Notes: generated by a model from the letters alone, not told the origin. A stretch of 64,000 nt of DNA from Bordetella petrii (GCA_017745595.1 WMBV01000002.1:1-64000), one strand, 5' to 3'. Positions 1 to 8,920 are shown, counted from the stretch's first letter. Numbers and translations are program-made.

Positions 1-9
1 CTCGCGCCT

Positions 10-74
<65 letters not shown>

Positions 75-122
75 ACGACGGCAATAGGACTTACAACAGC
101 CCCACCGACAACCCAGAGACCG

Positions 123-1553
123 TTAAGCCGCGGTATAAGCCGTCTTCACCGTGGTATAGAACTCCGCCGCATAACGCCCCTGCTCCCGCGACCCATAACT
201 GGACCCCTTGCGCCCGCCGAACGGCACGTGATAATCCACCCCCGCCGTGGGGCAGTTCACCATCACCATGCCTGCCTGGGCATCGCGCTTGAACTGCGTG
301 GCGTATTTCAGCGACGTGGTGCAAATGCCGGCCGACAGGCCGAATTCGGTGTCGTTGGCCAGTTCCAGGGCATGCTCGAACGAGTCGGCCGGGATCACCG
401 CGGCCACGGGGCCGAAGATTTCTTCGCGGCTGATGCGCTGGCCGTTGTCGCAGTCGACGAACAGGGCCGGCGTCATGTAGAAGCCTTCGGTGGCGCGCTT
501 GACGCGTTCGCCGCCGTAGGCCAGCTTCGCGCCCTCTTCGCGGCCGATGCCGACGTACTGTTCGTTCTGCGCCAATTGACTTTCGTCGACCACGGGGCCG
601 ATGTCGGTGCCCGGCAGCAAGGCGTCGTCAATTTTCAGGCCTTGCAGGCGTTCTTGCACGGCGGCAACAAAGCGCGGATAGATGCCTTTTTGCACGATCA
701 GGCGGCTGGACGCGGTGCAGCGCTGCCCGGTGGAAAAGAAGGCGCCGTTCACGCAGCTTTCCACGGCCACTTTCAGGTCGGCGTCGTCGAGCACCACCAT
801 GGGATTCTTGCCGCCCATCTCGAGCTGGACCTTGGCCAGGCGCGTCATGGCGGCCTGGGCCACGCGGCGGCCGGTGGCCACCGAGCCGGTGAAGCTGATG
901 GCATCGATGCGCTTATCATCCAGGATGGCCTGGCCCACGATGCCGCCGCGCCCCATGACCAGGTTGAACACGCCCTCCGGCAGGCCGGCGCGGCTGAGAA
1001 TCTCGGCCAGCGCCCACGCGCTGCCCGGCACCAGATCGGCCGGCTTGAAGACGACCGTGTTGCCGTAGGCCAGGGCCGGCGCGATTTTCCAGGCCGGGAT
1101 GGCGATGGGGAAGTTCCAGGGCGCGATGATGCCCACCACGCCCACTGGTTCGCGCGTGACGTCGGCTTCGATGCCGGGACGCGTCATGGGCAGCTTTTCG
1201 CCCTGAATGCGCAAGGCTTCGCCGGCGAAGAACTTGAAGATATAGCCCGCGCGGGTGGCCTCGCCGATGCCTTCCGGCAGGGTCTTGCCCTCTTCGCGCG
1301 ACAATAGGCGGCCCAGTTCTTCTTTGCGCGCCAGGATCTCGGTGCCCACCGCGTCCAGGATGTCGGCGCGGCGCTGGCCGGTGGTGCGGGCCCAGCCGTG
1401 GGCGGCGGCGTGCGCGGCCGCGATGGCCTGCGCCGTCTGGGCCGCGTCGGCCTGGGCGTACTCGCCCACGACGTCGGCCAGGTTCGACGGATTGATGTTG
1501 TGGCGCGTGCCGACGCCGTCGACCCAGGCCCCGTTTATGTAATTCGCATGCAT
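123..1553 (-). CDS. NAD(P)-dependent aldehyde dehydrogenase, 2,5-dioxovalerate / semialdehyde dehydrogenase type
   Basis: A 476-residue cytosolic aldehyde dehydrogenase of normal family length. The oxyanion Asn sits in PWNFP (about N147), the general base Glu in QLEMGGK (E245) and the nucleophilic Cys in GQRCTA (C279). The C-terminal signature PFGGRKGSSYGSREQG resembles alpha-ketoglutaric semialdehyde dehydrogenases, which oxidise 2,5-dioxovalerate to 2-oxoglutarate in sugar-acid and hydroxyproline catabolism; succinate-semialdehyde dehydrogenase is the main alternative. It is the last gene of a leftward set after a FAD hydroxyacid dehydrogenase and a GntR regulator, 58 bp downstream of the former. 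That context suggests a small inducible catabolic operon. The aldehyde dehydrogenase assignment is certain; the substrate is inferred. Confidence 0.9.
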   Translation of the reverse strand: MHANYINGAWVDGVGTRHNINPSNLADVVGEYAQADAAQTAQAIAAAHAAAHGWARTTGQRRADILDAVGTEILARKEELGRLLSREEGKTLPEGIGEATRAGYIFKFFAGEALRIQGEKLPMTRPGIEADVTREPVGVVGIIAPWNFPIAIPAWKIAPALAYGNTVVFKPADLVPGSAWALAEILSRAGLPEGVFNLVMGRGGIVGQAILDDKRIDAISFTGSVATGRRVAQAAMTRLAKVQLEMGGKNPMVVLDDADLKVAVESCVNGAFFSTGQRCTASSRLIVQKGIYPRFVAAVQERLQGLKIDDALLPGTDIGPVVDESQLAQNEQYVGIGREEGAKLAYGGERVKRATEGFYMTPALFVDCDNGQRISREEIFGPVAAVIPADSFEHALELANDTEFGLSAGICTTSLKYATQFKRDAQAGMVMVNCPTAGVDYHVPFGGRKGSSYGSREQGRYAAEFYTTVKTAYTAA

Positions 1554-1611
1554 GTGTCTCTTCCTGTTGGATGGATGGAAAATGCCGGGGCCCGCCCCGG
1601 CGGCGCGGCGA

Positions 1612-3024
1612 CTACAGCAGCTTGCCCGGATTCATGATGCCCGCCGGGTCCAGCAGGCGCTTGATATCGCGCATCAGCCGCAGTTCAAGCGGGTTCTTGC
1701 TGTGCAGGAAATGATCGCGCTTGAGCTGGCCGATGCCGTGTTCGGCGCTGATGCTGCCGCCATAGCGATTGACCTCGTCCAGCACGATGTCGGTGATGGC
1801 CGCGCCATGCTCCGCCGCCCACTCGCGCGGCGCGCCGGCCGGGCGCGACAGGTTGTAGTGCAGGTTGCCGTCGCCGAAGTGGCCGAAGATGAACGGCCGG
1901 ATATCGGCGTGCGCCTGGCGCAGCCGCTGTTCGGCCGATTGCATGAAGTCGGGAATGCGCTCGATGGGCAACGAAATATCGTGCTTCAGGTGCGGGCCGT
2001 CGGCGCGTTGTGCTTCCGAGATTTCTTCGCGCAGTTTCCACAACGCCTGCAGCTGCGCCAACGACGCGGAGACGGCCGCATCCAGGCACAGGCCGCGCTC
2101 CAGCGCCGTGCCGATCACGCTTTCCAGCAAGGCGTTCAGGGCGGCTTCATCGGCCGTGTCGGCCAGTTCCATCAGCACGTAGCCCGGATACCTTTGGGCA
2201 AAGGGCTCTTGCACGCCCTGGGCATGGGCCAGCACCAGGTCGACGCATTCGCCGGTGAAGAACTCGTAGGCCTGCAGGCGCGGCCCGCATTGCTCGTAGA
2301 CCAGCTGGAACAGCTGCAACGCCTGCGCCGGCGACTGCACGGCGGCCAGCACCACCGAGCGCACGCCGGTGCGCGGAAACAGGCGCAGCGCCACCGCGGT
2401 GATCACGCCCAGGGTGCCTTCGGCGCCGATCAGCAGCTGCTTCAGGTCGTAGCCGGTATTGTCTTTGCGCAGGGTGCGCAGGCCGTTGAAGATCTCGCCG
2501 GTGGGCAGCACGGCTTCGATGCCCAGCACCAGTTCGCGCGTCATGCCGTAGCGCACCACGTTGACGCCGCCCGCGTTGGTAGAGACGTTGCCGCCGATCT
2601 GGCACGAGTCTTCGGCCGCCAGGCTGAGCGGCAGCAGGCGCCCGGCCTCTTCGGCGGCGCGGCGCAGGTTGCCCAAAATGCAGCCGGCCTCGGCCACCAT
2701 GGTGTTGGCGATGGTATCGACCGAGCGCACGGCGTTCATGCGGTCGAGCGCCAGCATCACGTTGGCCGGCTGCGTGTCGGGCGTGGCGCCGCCGCACATG
2801 CCGGTATTGCCGCCGCGCGGCACCACCGGCACGCCGGCCTGCTGGCACAGCGCCAGGCATTGCGCGACCTCTTCGGTATTGCGCGGCCGCACCACGGCCT
2901 GGGCATGGCCGTTGTACAGGCCGCGCCAATCGGACAGCCAGGGCGCGATGTCGGCGGGGGCGGTAAGGACGGTATCGGAACCCAGCGCCTGCACCAGGCG
3001 CTGCGGGAAATCGGTGGGGTTCAT
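1612..3024 (-). CDS. FAD-linked D-2-hydroxyacid dehydrogenase (GlcD / D-2-hydroxyglutarate dehydrogenase family)
   Basis: A 470-residue flavoprotein. The N-terminal FAD_binding_4 fold (about 40-180) carries the pyrophosphate-binding motif PRGGNTGMCGG near residue 70. The C-terminal FAD-oxidase domain (about 215-460) contains FGHFGDGNLHYN and SAEHGIGQLK, the conserved His-rich active-site segments of D-lactate, glycolate and D-2-hydroxyglutarate dehydrogenases. It should oxidise a D-2-hydroxyacid to a 2-oxoacid and pass electrons to a carrier. Its ATG overlaps the regulator's stop codon by 4 bp, so translation is probably coupled. The aldehyde dehydrogenase downstream would handle a related intermediate. 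The exact substrate cannot be read from sequence. Confidence 0.88.
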   Translation of the reverse strand: MNPTDFPQRLVQALGSDTVLTAPADIAPWLSDWRGLYNGHAQAVVRPRNTEEVAQCLALCQQAGVPVVPRGGNTGMCGGATPDTQPANVMLALDRMNAVRSVDTIANTMVAEAGCILGNLRRAAEEAGRLLPLSLAAEDSCQIGGNVSTNAGGVNVVRYGMTRELVLGIEAVLPTGEIFNGLRTLRKDNTGYDLKQLLIGAEGTLGVITAVALRLFPRTGVRSVVLAAVQSPAQALQLFQLVYEQCGPRLQAYEFFTGECVDLVLAHAQGVQEPFAQRYPGYVLMELADTADEAALNALLESVIGTALERGLCLDAAVSASLAQLQALWKLREEISEAQRADGPHLKHDISLPIERIPDFMQSAEQRLRQAHADIRPFIFGHFGDGNLHYNLSRPAGAPREWAAEHGAAITDIVLDEVNRYGGSISAEHGIGQLKRDHFLHSKNPLELRLMRDIKRLLDPAGIMNPGKLL

Positions 3025-3749
3025 GGCGTGGGCCTTGAATGGATAGAAGAAAAATCGAGCCGCAGGCGGGCGGCGGCGCGCCGCAGATGCAGCACGGCGG
3101 CGGCGCGCGCGCCCTGCGGGTCGCGCCCGGCAATGGCTTCGTAAAGGGCGACGTGCTCTCGATGCACATCGTCCGCCAGGTTGGCCTGGTGCTGCCAGGT
3201 GTTTTCGCGCGCGATGCGCACGGCCGCGCGCACTTGCAGATTCAGGTATTGCAGCAGTTGCTGGTAGTAGCTGTTGTGGGTGGCCACCGCGATGGCAGCG
3301 TGAAACCCGATGTCTTGCTCGACGCCCTGCTCATCGGCGTGGTTGCGGGGCTTTTGCAGCGCGGCCAGGCAGGCGGCCATCTTGGCCAGGTCGTCGTCGC
3401 CGCGGCGCAGGGCGGCCAGGGCCGCGGCCCCGCCTTCGAGTTCCATGCGCAGTTCGTACACGCTGGCCAGCTGGACGCGGTCGAGCGCCACGCCGCCGCC
3501 CGGCACCTGGAAGCCCCGGCTGGCGGTGCGCGACACCACCTTGCACCCCGCGCCCTGGCGGCTTTCCACCAAGCCCTGGGCGCGCAGGCGCTCGGTGGCC
3601 TCGCGGATGACCGCGGCGCTGACGCCGTATAGCTGTGTCAGCGCCTTGCCGGTAGGCAGCTTGGTGCCCACCGGGTACACGCCGGCGCCGATGTCGGCGG
3701 CCAGCTTGCCGGCGACCTGTTCGGTCAGGGTAAGGGACTTGGTCAGCAT
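3021..3749 (-). CDS. GntR-family regulator, FadR (FCD) subfamily
   Basis: A 242-residue DNA-binding regulator. A winged helix (about residues 5-75) carries the GntR pattern from LTEQVAGKLAADI through TKLPTGKALTQLYGVSAAV to REATERLRAQGLVESRQGAG. An FCD ligand-binding domain (about 90-220) follows, with the metal-ligand His residues of FHAAIAVATHN and a later HREH. It heads the leftward operon and probably responds to the operon's substrate or an intermediate. No Shine-Dalgarno is visible ahead of its ATG. A promoter-like pair places transcription start at or next to the ATG, so the mRNA may be leaderless. Confidence 0.88.
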   Translation of the reverse strand: MLTKSLTLTEQVAGKLAADIGAGVYPVGTKLPTGKALTQLYGVSAAVIREATERLRAQGLVESRQGAGCKVVSRTASRGFQVPGGGVALDRVQLASVYELRMELEGGAAALAALRRGDDDLAKMAACLAALQKPRNHADEQGVEQDIGFHAAIAVATHNSYYQQLLQYLNLQVRAAVRIARENTWQHQANLADDVHREHVALYEAIAGRDPQGARAAAVLHLRRAAARLRLDFSSIHSRPTP

Positions 3750-3755
3750 CCCGCG

Positions 3756-3786
3756 ATTGTACGAGACTTTTCAGGTTATATGAAAA
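3756..3786 (-). promoter_or_regulatory. Candidate promoter and operator of the GntR operon
   Basis: On the minus strand, TTCATA (3784-3779) and TACAAT (3761-3756) form a sigma70-like pair with a 17-bp spacer. The -10 element ends only 6 bp before the regulator's ATG. Overlapping the -35 is an inverted repeat, TTTTCA (3768-3773), 7-bp spacer, TGAAAA (3781-3786), a plausible site for autoregulation by the adjacent GntR protein. The sequences are seen; the role is inferred. Confidence 0.45.
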
Positions 3787-3828
3787 CTTTTATGAAATAG
3801 GTGCTCCGCCGAGCGGCCTGCCCGCCCC

Positions 3829-4404
3829 CTAGGAAAGCAGCGACAAGGCCTCGGCCAGCGACAACACCGTCGTGCGCGACTCGAAGGCTGTCGAGAACAG
3901 ATGATCGTGCACGACCGGATCCGGGTCGTAGCAGCAATCCTTCACGGTGAACAAGCGAAAATCGGCGTCGCTGGCATACGCCACCGACGACAGCACCACC
4001 CCGGTCGAGGCAATACCCGCCATGATCAGCGTATCGACCCCCCGCGCGGACAGCCGAGGCATCAGGTCGGTGCCGAAGAACACGCTGGCGCGATGCGCGA
4101 TGATGACGGGTTCGTCGGGCCGCCGGTCCAGTTCCGGCGACACCCCGTCATTAACGAAAAGCCCCAGCCGCTTGATGCCCTGGCCGTTCTTGTTCCGCGG
4201 ACTGATTTCGGGGTAGCCCGGGCCGAACTGGATCTGGGCGAAGTAAACGCCGATGCCCCGGCAGCGCGCCGCGTCGCATAGCTTGCGGGTATTGGCGAGC
4301 AGCGCGGGGGCGACCGACGGGAAGAGGTTCAGGATGTCGGTTTGATAATGCATGACCAGCAAGGCGGTCTGCTTCGGCTCGATGGCAGGAAGAGATGTAT
4401 TCAT
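3829..4404 (-). CDS. Isochorismatase-fold protein lacking the canonical catalytic triad
   Basis: A 191-residue protein from an internal ATG (MNTSLPAIEP); a longer reading from 4473 adds an unlikely basic leader. The isochorismatase fold is clear: LLVMHYQTDIL, ASVFFGTDL and the segment GIASTGVVLSSVAYASDAD. Family enzymes use an Asp-Lys-Cys triad. Here the expected Asp is H19, the Lys is H104 and the nucleophilic Cys is V136. It belongs to a recurrent subfamily with STGVVLS at the nucleophile site. It may be non-catalytic or use other chemistry, so calling it a hydrolase would overstate the evidence. It diverges from the RraA-like gene to its right and has no close operon partner. Confidence 0.75.
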   Translation of the reverse strand: MNTSLPAIEPKQTALLVMHYQTDILNLFPSVAPALLANTRKLCDAARCRGIGVYFAQIQFGPGYPEISPRNKNGQGIKRLGLFVNDGVSPELDRRPDEPVIIAHRASVFFGTDLMPRLSARGVDTLIMAGIASTGVVLSSVAYASDADFRLFTVKDCCYDPDPVVHDHLFSTAFESRTTVLSLAEALSLLS

Positions 4405-4537
4405 CGGTTGCCTGGATGTGCAGTGTGGGCGATATCGTGCCGGAAGCGGCTGTCGAAGCCCGACCCGTGGCATGATCGGGGAATTGTTGTGCTTGCTCTC
4501 AATGTATCAGCGTTCAGACCCGCGACCGAGCCCCGCC

Positions 4538-5095
4538 ATGACCCAGCCCTTCGTTCCCCCCAGCTACGACAACGCCCCGGACGCCACCTGGGCCACCGCC
4601 GATCTCTGCGACCTGGCGCTCGAGGCGCCCCAGGCCGGCCTGCGCATTCTGCCGCCCGCGTATCGCGCATTCGGCGGCCGCAGTTGGTATTTCGGCGCGC
4701 TGGTCGTCGTGTCCATGCCCAACCCGGATCACGTTCCTTCCCTGGCCAGCCTGCTGTCGACCCCCGGCGAGGGCCGCGTGTTGCTGGTGGACGCCGGCGG
4801 TGTTTCCACACATGCCGTGCTGGGCGATCGCATGGCCGCGATGGCGGTGCAAAGCGGATGGAACGGCATCGTGATCCACGGCTACGTGCGCGACACGTCT
4901 GTGCTGGCGCGCATGCCGGTGGGCGTGCATGCGCTGGGCAGCGTGCCTAACCGGGCACCCGTCATGGTGCCGGCCGCCGCCGGCACGCAACTGACGCTGC
5001 ATGGCCAGGCCTTCCGCACCGGCGACTGGCTGTATGCGGACGACGATGGCGTGATCGTGCTGGCCCGCCGGCACACGGATTTGCGCACCGCCTGA
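4538..5095 (+). CDS. RraA-family protein (HMG aldolase-like / RNase E regulator-like)
   Basis: A 185-residue RraA-fold protein. The core runs VLLVDAGGVSTHAVLGDRMA and then GWNGIVIHGYVRD, which contain the glycine loop, the GD metal-site Asp and the conserved Arg of the family. Members are either class II 4-hydroxy-4-methyl-2-oxoglutarate / oxaloacetate lyases or regulators of RNase E. Stand-alone environmental homologues are usually the former. The ATG at 4538 starts right at the family-like N terminus (MTQPFVPPSYDN); an upstream ATG at 4502 would add 12 residues. It is divergent from the isochorismatase-fold gene and convergent with moeB. Confidence 0.8.
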   Translation: MTQPFVPPSYDNAPDATWATADLCDLALEAPQAGLRILPPAYRAFGGRSWYFGALVVVSMPNPDHVPSLASLLSTPGEGRVLLVDAGGVSTHAVLGDRMAAMAVQSGWNGIVIHGYVRDTSVLARMPVGVHALGSVPNRAPVMVPAAAGTQLTLHGQAFRTGDWLYADDDGVIVLARRHTDLRTA

Positions 5096-5130
5096 AGTGA
5101 AAATCCCACCTGCGCACGAGTCCGCCCGGG

Positions 5131-5889
5131 TCAGCGCGCCCTGGCGGGCCCGCAAACCACGCATTCCGGATCCCGCTGCACATTGACGCTGCGCCATTGC
5201 ATGGTGCGCACGTCCAGCCACAGCAGCCGCCCCGACAGGCTTTCGCCGATGCCGGCCAGCAGCTTCAGGGCTTCGGCGGCCTGCGTGGCGCCGATGATGC
5301 CCACCAGCGGCGCGAACACGCCCATGGTGGCGCAATTGGCCTCTTCGACCTCGTCGGCCTCGGGAAACAGGCAGTGGTAGCAAGGGGCATCGTCGCGGCG
5401 CAGGTCATATACGCTGACCTGGCCGTCGAAGCGGATGGCGGCGCCCGACACGAGCGGTTTGCGGTGGCGCACGCAGGCGCGGTTGATGGCGTGCCGGGTG
5501 GTGAAGTTGTCGGTGCAGTCCAGTACCAGGTCGGCGGCCGCCACGGCGTCTTCCAGGCACTGCCCGTCCAGGCGCTCGACACGCGCCGTGACCCGGGTTT
5601 CGGGGTTGTAGGCGGCCAGCGTGTCGCGCCCCGACTCGGCTTTGGGACGGCCCACGCTGGCATCCACGTGCAGGATCTGGCGCTGCAGATTGCTGAGTTC
5701 GACGATGTCGTCATCGGCCAGGGTGATGTCGCCCACCCCGGCGGTGGTCAGGTAAAGCGCGGCGGGCGATCCCAGGCCGCCCGCGCCGATGATCAGGACC
5801 TTGCCGGCCAGGAATTTTTCCTGGCCTTCGATGCCCAGCTCATCGAGCAGGATGTGCCGGGCATAGCGCAGCAACTGCTGGTCGTTCAT
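5131..5889 (-). CDS. moeB: MoeB/ThiF-type sulfur-carrier adenylyltransferase
   Basis: A 252-residue E1-like enzyme that adenylates the C terminus of a small sulfur carrier (MoaD or ThiS) for molybdopterin or thiamine synthesis. It has the ATP-binding loop GAGGLGSPAALYL, the Arg-finger region ELSNLQRQILH, zinc Cys pairs CYHC and CVVC, and the catalytic-Cys region NCATMGVFAP. The ATG overlaps the ctpA stop by 4 bp, which fixes the start and indicates translational coupling. Whether it serves MoaD, ThiS or both cannot be decided here. Confidence 0.9.
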   Translation of the reverse strand: MNDQQLLRYARHILLDELGIEGQEKFLAGKVLIIGAGGLGSPAALYLTTAGVGDITLADDDIVELSNLQRQILHVDASVGRPKAESGRDTLAAYNPETRVTARVERLDGQCLEDAVAAADLVLDCTDNFTTRHAINRACVRHRKPLVSGAAIRFDGQVSVYDLRRDDAPCYHCLFPEADEVEEANCATMGVFAPLVGIIGATQAAEALKLLAGIGESLSGRLLWLDVRTMQWRSVNVQRDPECVVCGPARAR

Positions 5890-7328
5890 TTGTCCTTGGC
5901 GGGCTGGACTCCGGTCGGCGTGATGGTCATGCGCTCGGGCGCGCCGACGCCCGGCTTGGCCGAGGCCTTGGCCTGGGCGCGCGCGCTGCCCTTCTGCACC
6001 GGCTTGCCGGCCAGCAGGTTCAGGGCCTGCTGCAGCTGGAAGTCGTCTTTGCCGCCGAACTCGAACACCTTGGCCGCGGGGGGCGCGGAATCGGGATCGA
6101 GCGTGGATTTGATCTCGTCGCTCTGGTTGTTGGCCAGGTGGCGCTGCAGGTCGGCTTCGCGCGGCAGGCGGAACAGGTCGCCGTCGGCCGTGTCGGCCAC
6201 CACGTAGTCGGGTTCGATGCCGGTGGCCTGGATGGAACGGCCGCTGGGCGTGAAATAGCGCGACGTGGTGAGCTTGACGCCGGTATCCTGGCTGAGCGGC
6301 AGGATGATCTGCACCGAGCCCTTGCCGAACGTGCGGTTGCCCAGCACCTTGGCGCGCTTGTGGTCTTGCAGGGCGCCGGCCACGATTTCCGAGGCCGAGG
6401 CCGACCCCACGTTGACCAGCACCACCATGGGCACCGTCTTGACCCACGCGGGCAGGCCCGCCAGGTAATTGCCTTCGCCGCGCGCGTATTCGGCCGGCGT
6501 GGCCAGGTACTTGTGGCGGGAATCGGGCGTGCGGCCGTCGGTGGACACCACCAGCATGTCGGGCGGCAGGAAGGCCGCGGCCACGCCGATGGCGCTGGTC
6601 AGCAGGCCGCCGGGATCGTTGCGCAGATCCAGCACCAGGCCCTTGGGCGCGCCCTTGGCGCCCAGCTCTTTCAGCTGGCGGGCCAGGTCGGCGCCGGTTT
6701 TTTCCTGGAACTGCGAGATGCGCACGAAGGCGACGTTGTTGTCGAGCATCTTGCTGCGCACGCTGCGCACCTTGATGATGTCGCGCACGATGCGCACCAC
6801 CACCGGCTGCGGGTTGTCGGCGCGCATGATGGTCAGCGTGATCGGCGTCTTGGGGGCGCCGCGCATGAGCTTGACCGCTTCGCTGAGCGACATGCCCTTG
6901 GTGGGCGTGTCGTCGATCTTGATGATCAGGTCGCCGGCCAGCACGCCCGCGCGCGCGGCGGGGGTGTCTTCGATGGGCGAGATCACCTTGACGAAGCCGT
7001 CTTCGGCGCCGACCTCGATGCCCAGGCCGCCGAATTCGCCTTGCGTGGTGGACTGCATTTCGCGGAAGGCATCGGCGTCGAGATAGGCCGAGTGCGGGTC
7101 CAGGTTGGACACCATGCCGGAAATGGCGTTGTTGATCAGGGTCTTGTCGTCGACCGCCTCGACGTAGTTGTTCTTGATGGCGGCGAATACGTTGCTGAGC
7201 TGCCTGAGCTCATCGAGCGGCAACGGGCTGCCGCGCTGCGCCAGTGCCGTGACACCCACGCTGAGCAAGATGCCCGCCACCACGCCGATGGCAACCAAAC
7301 CGAAACCGCGAAACTTGCGAGTGCCCAT
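5886..7328 (-). CDS. ctpA: Carboxy-terminal processing protease, S41 family
   Basis: A 480-residue periplasmic protease with an N-terminal signal/anchor (about 8-30) and a PDZ domain (about 95-175, GLGIEVGAEDG to LMRGAPKTPITL). The S41 catalytic domain has its Ser in VGSASASE (S309 or S311) and its Lys in FGKGSV (K336). Such proteases trim C termini of periplasmic and outer-membrane proteins and cell-wall hydrolases. The start follows an AGGAAG ribosome site. It sits directly after the EnvC homologue, a conserved pairing in Betaproteobacteria that links it to envelope and cell-division maintenance. Confidence 0.93.
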   Translation of the reverse strand: MGTRKFRGFGLVAIGVVAGILLSVGVTALAQRGSPLPLDELRQLSNVFAAIKNNYVEAVDDKTLINNAISGMVSNLDPHSAYLDADAFREMQSTTQGEFGGLGIEVGAEDGFVKVISPIEDTPAARAGVLAGDLIIKIDDTPTKGMSLSEAVKLMRGAPKTPITLTIMRADNPQPVVVRIVRDIIKVRSVRSKMLDNNVAFVRISQFQEKTGADLARQLKELGAKGAPKGLVLDLRNDPGGLLTSAIGVAAAFLPPDMLVVSTDGRTPDSRHKYLATPAEYARGEGNYLAGLPAWVKTVPMVVLVNVGSASASEIVAGALQDHKRAKVLGNRTFGKGSVQIILPLSQDTGVKLTTSRYFTPSGRSIQATGIEPDYVVADTADGDLFRLPREADLQRHLANNQSDEIKSTLDPDSAPPAAKVFEFGGKDDFQLQQALNLLAGKPVQKGSARAQAKASAKPGVGAPERMTITPTGVQPAKDK

Positions 7329-7354
7329 GCACACTTCCTGATTTTGATACCGGA

Positions 7355-8917
7355 CTAGAGGGCCAGCCATTGGGCTGGATCCACCGGCGCGCCACGATAG
7401 CGAATTTCAAAGTATAGGCCCGATTCCACCTGGCCGCCGGTGGCGCCCACCGTGGCGATGGTGTCGCCCGCGGCGACCGGGTCTCCCACCTGCTTGAGCA
7501 GGCTTTGGTTGTAAGCGTACACAGTCATGTATTGCTTGCCGTGATCGACAATGATCAGGTTACCGAAGCCGCGCAGCCAGTCGGCGTACACCACCGTGCC
7601 CGGGGCCACGACCTTGACCGGCGTGCCCGCGGCGGTGCGCAGCACGATGCCGCGCCAGACCCCCCCGTCGGGCCGGTCGACCCCGAAACGACCCTGTACC
7701 GTACCACGCACCGGCGCCGGCAGGCCGTGGCGCAGGCCGTTGCCGCCGCCGGGCGGGGGCGCGGCGGCCGTCCGCCGGGGCGGCGGCGCGGGACGCGCGG
7801 GGGCGTCGGCCCGGTCGGCGGTGTCATCGGGCGCGGCCTCGGGGGCGGGCGCGGGGCGCGGCGCGGGCACGGTCACCCGGCCCGAGCCCGGCTGGGCCGG
7901 TTTCAGCCCGGCGGCGTCGGGGTCGGCCAGCGCCACCGGACCGCGCTCGCGCTCGCGGGCGCGCTGGCGCTCGGCCTCGGCCTCGATTTGCTCGCGTGCC
8001 TGGGTGGCCTCGCGCGCATCGGCGCTGCGGCGCGCCTGCTCGGCCTGACGCGCCGCGGCGGCCCGGCGTTCGGCTTCGGCCTTGCGGCGGGCCTCTTCGG
8101 CCAGGCGCGCTTCCTGGGCGCGGCGCACGGCTTCGGCCCGCAGCCGGGCCTCTTCGGCGCGGCGCGCCGCCTCGGCCTGTTCGGCAATGGCCTTTTCCAG
8201 GTCGCCGATCAGGTTCGACAGGCGGCTGTCGTCGCGGCCCAGCTGGCGCGCCTCGGCGCGCTGCGCGGCAATCTGTCCTTCCAGGCGCGCCAGCAGCGTG
8301 GCGCGCTCTTTCTGCTGGGCCACCAGTTCGGTTTTTTGCTCGGCGGCCTCGGCCGCCATGGCCTGGATATCGGCCCGCCGCGCATCGGCCTGGCCCTGCA
8401 GTTGCGCCAGCCGGTCGATATCTTGGCGCAGCGCGTGCACCGCCTGCGCCCGCGCCCGCGATACATAGCCCAGGTAGCCCAGGTTGCGCCCCAGTTGTTG
8501 CGGATCGTCGCCCGACAGCAGCGCCGTCCAGGGCGACAGGCCGCTGGTGTACTGCGTGCGCAGCTGGTCGGCCAGTTCGGCGCGGCGCTGCTGCAAGGCC
8601 TGCTGCTGCGCGTCGACCTGGCGTTCCAGGTCGGCCAGGTCGGCCTCGGCGCGGCGATTGGCGTCGGCCAGTTCGGCCAGGCGGCGGTTGATGCGCGAAA
8701 TGGCCGACTCGGACTCTTTCAGGGCATCGGCCGCCTCTTTGCGGGCGGCTTCGCGGTCTTCGATGTCTTTTTGCAGCGAACCGATGCGGTCGCGCAGCGC
8801 GGCTTGCTGCTTTTCGGCCTCGGACTGGCGCTGGGACAGGTCCGCAGACGCCGCGCCCGCCGGCCATGGCGTCGCCGCCACCGCCGCCATCAACAGCAAA
8901 CCCGCCGCAAACCGCAT
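7355..8917 (-). CDS. envC: EnvC-type murein hydrolase activator with degenerate LytM domain
   Basis: A 520-residue exported protein. A signal peptide (about 1-25) precedes long coiled coils (about 26-270, rich in Glu, Ala, Arg and Gln), then a low-complexity Pro/Ala/Arg linker and a C-terminal M23/LytM domain (about 395-520). The zinc-binding His positions are lost: YAYN stands where active enzymes have YAH, and GLYFEIR replaces LHFEIR. This matches EnvC proteins, which activate septal amidases (AmiA/B) rather than cleave peptidoglycan. It lies 3 bp after gpmA and 26 bp before ctpA in one leftward operon. Confidence 0.9.
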   Translation of the reverse strand: MRFAAGLLLMAAVAATPWPAGAASADLSQRQSEAEKQQAALRDRIGSLQKDIEDREAARKEAADALKESESAISRINRRLAELADANRRAEADLADLERQVDAQQQALQQRRAELADQLRTQYTSGLSPWTALLSGDDPQQLGRNLGYLGYVSRARAQAVHALRQDIDRLAQLQGQADARRADIQAMAAEAAEQKTELVAQQKERATLLARLEGQIAAQRAEARQLGRDDSRLSNLIGDLEKAIAEQAEAARRAEEARLRAEAVRRAQEARLAEEARRKAEAERRAAAARQAEQARRSADAREATQAREQIEAEAERQRARERERGPVALADPDAAGLKPAQPGSGRVTVPAPRPAPAPEAAPDDTADRADAPARPAPPPRRTAAAPPPGGGNGLRHGLPAPVRGTVQGRFGVDRPDGGVWRGIVLRTAAGTPVKVVAPGTVVYADWLRGFGNLIIVDHGKQYMTVYAYNQSLLKQVGDPVAAGDTIATVGATGGQVESGLYFEIRYRGAPVDPAQWLAL

Positions 8918-8920
8918 GAA

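Noticed and set aside
1552-3144. 530-codon plus-strand frame opposite the FAD dehydrogenase
   Set aside because: Composition (Arg, Gln, His-rich) is that of an antisense shadow, and the minus-strand gene has clear flavoprotein motifs.
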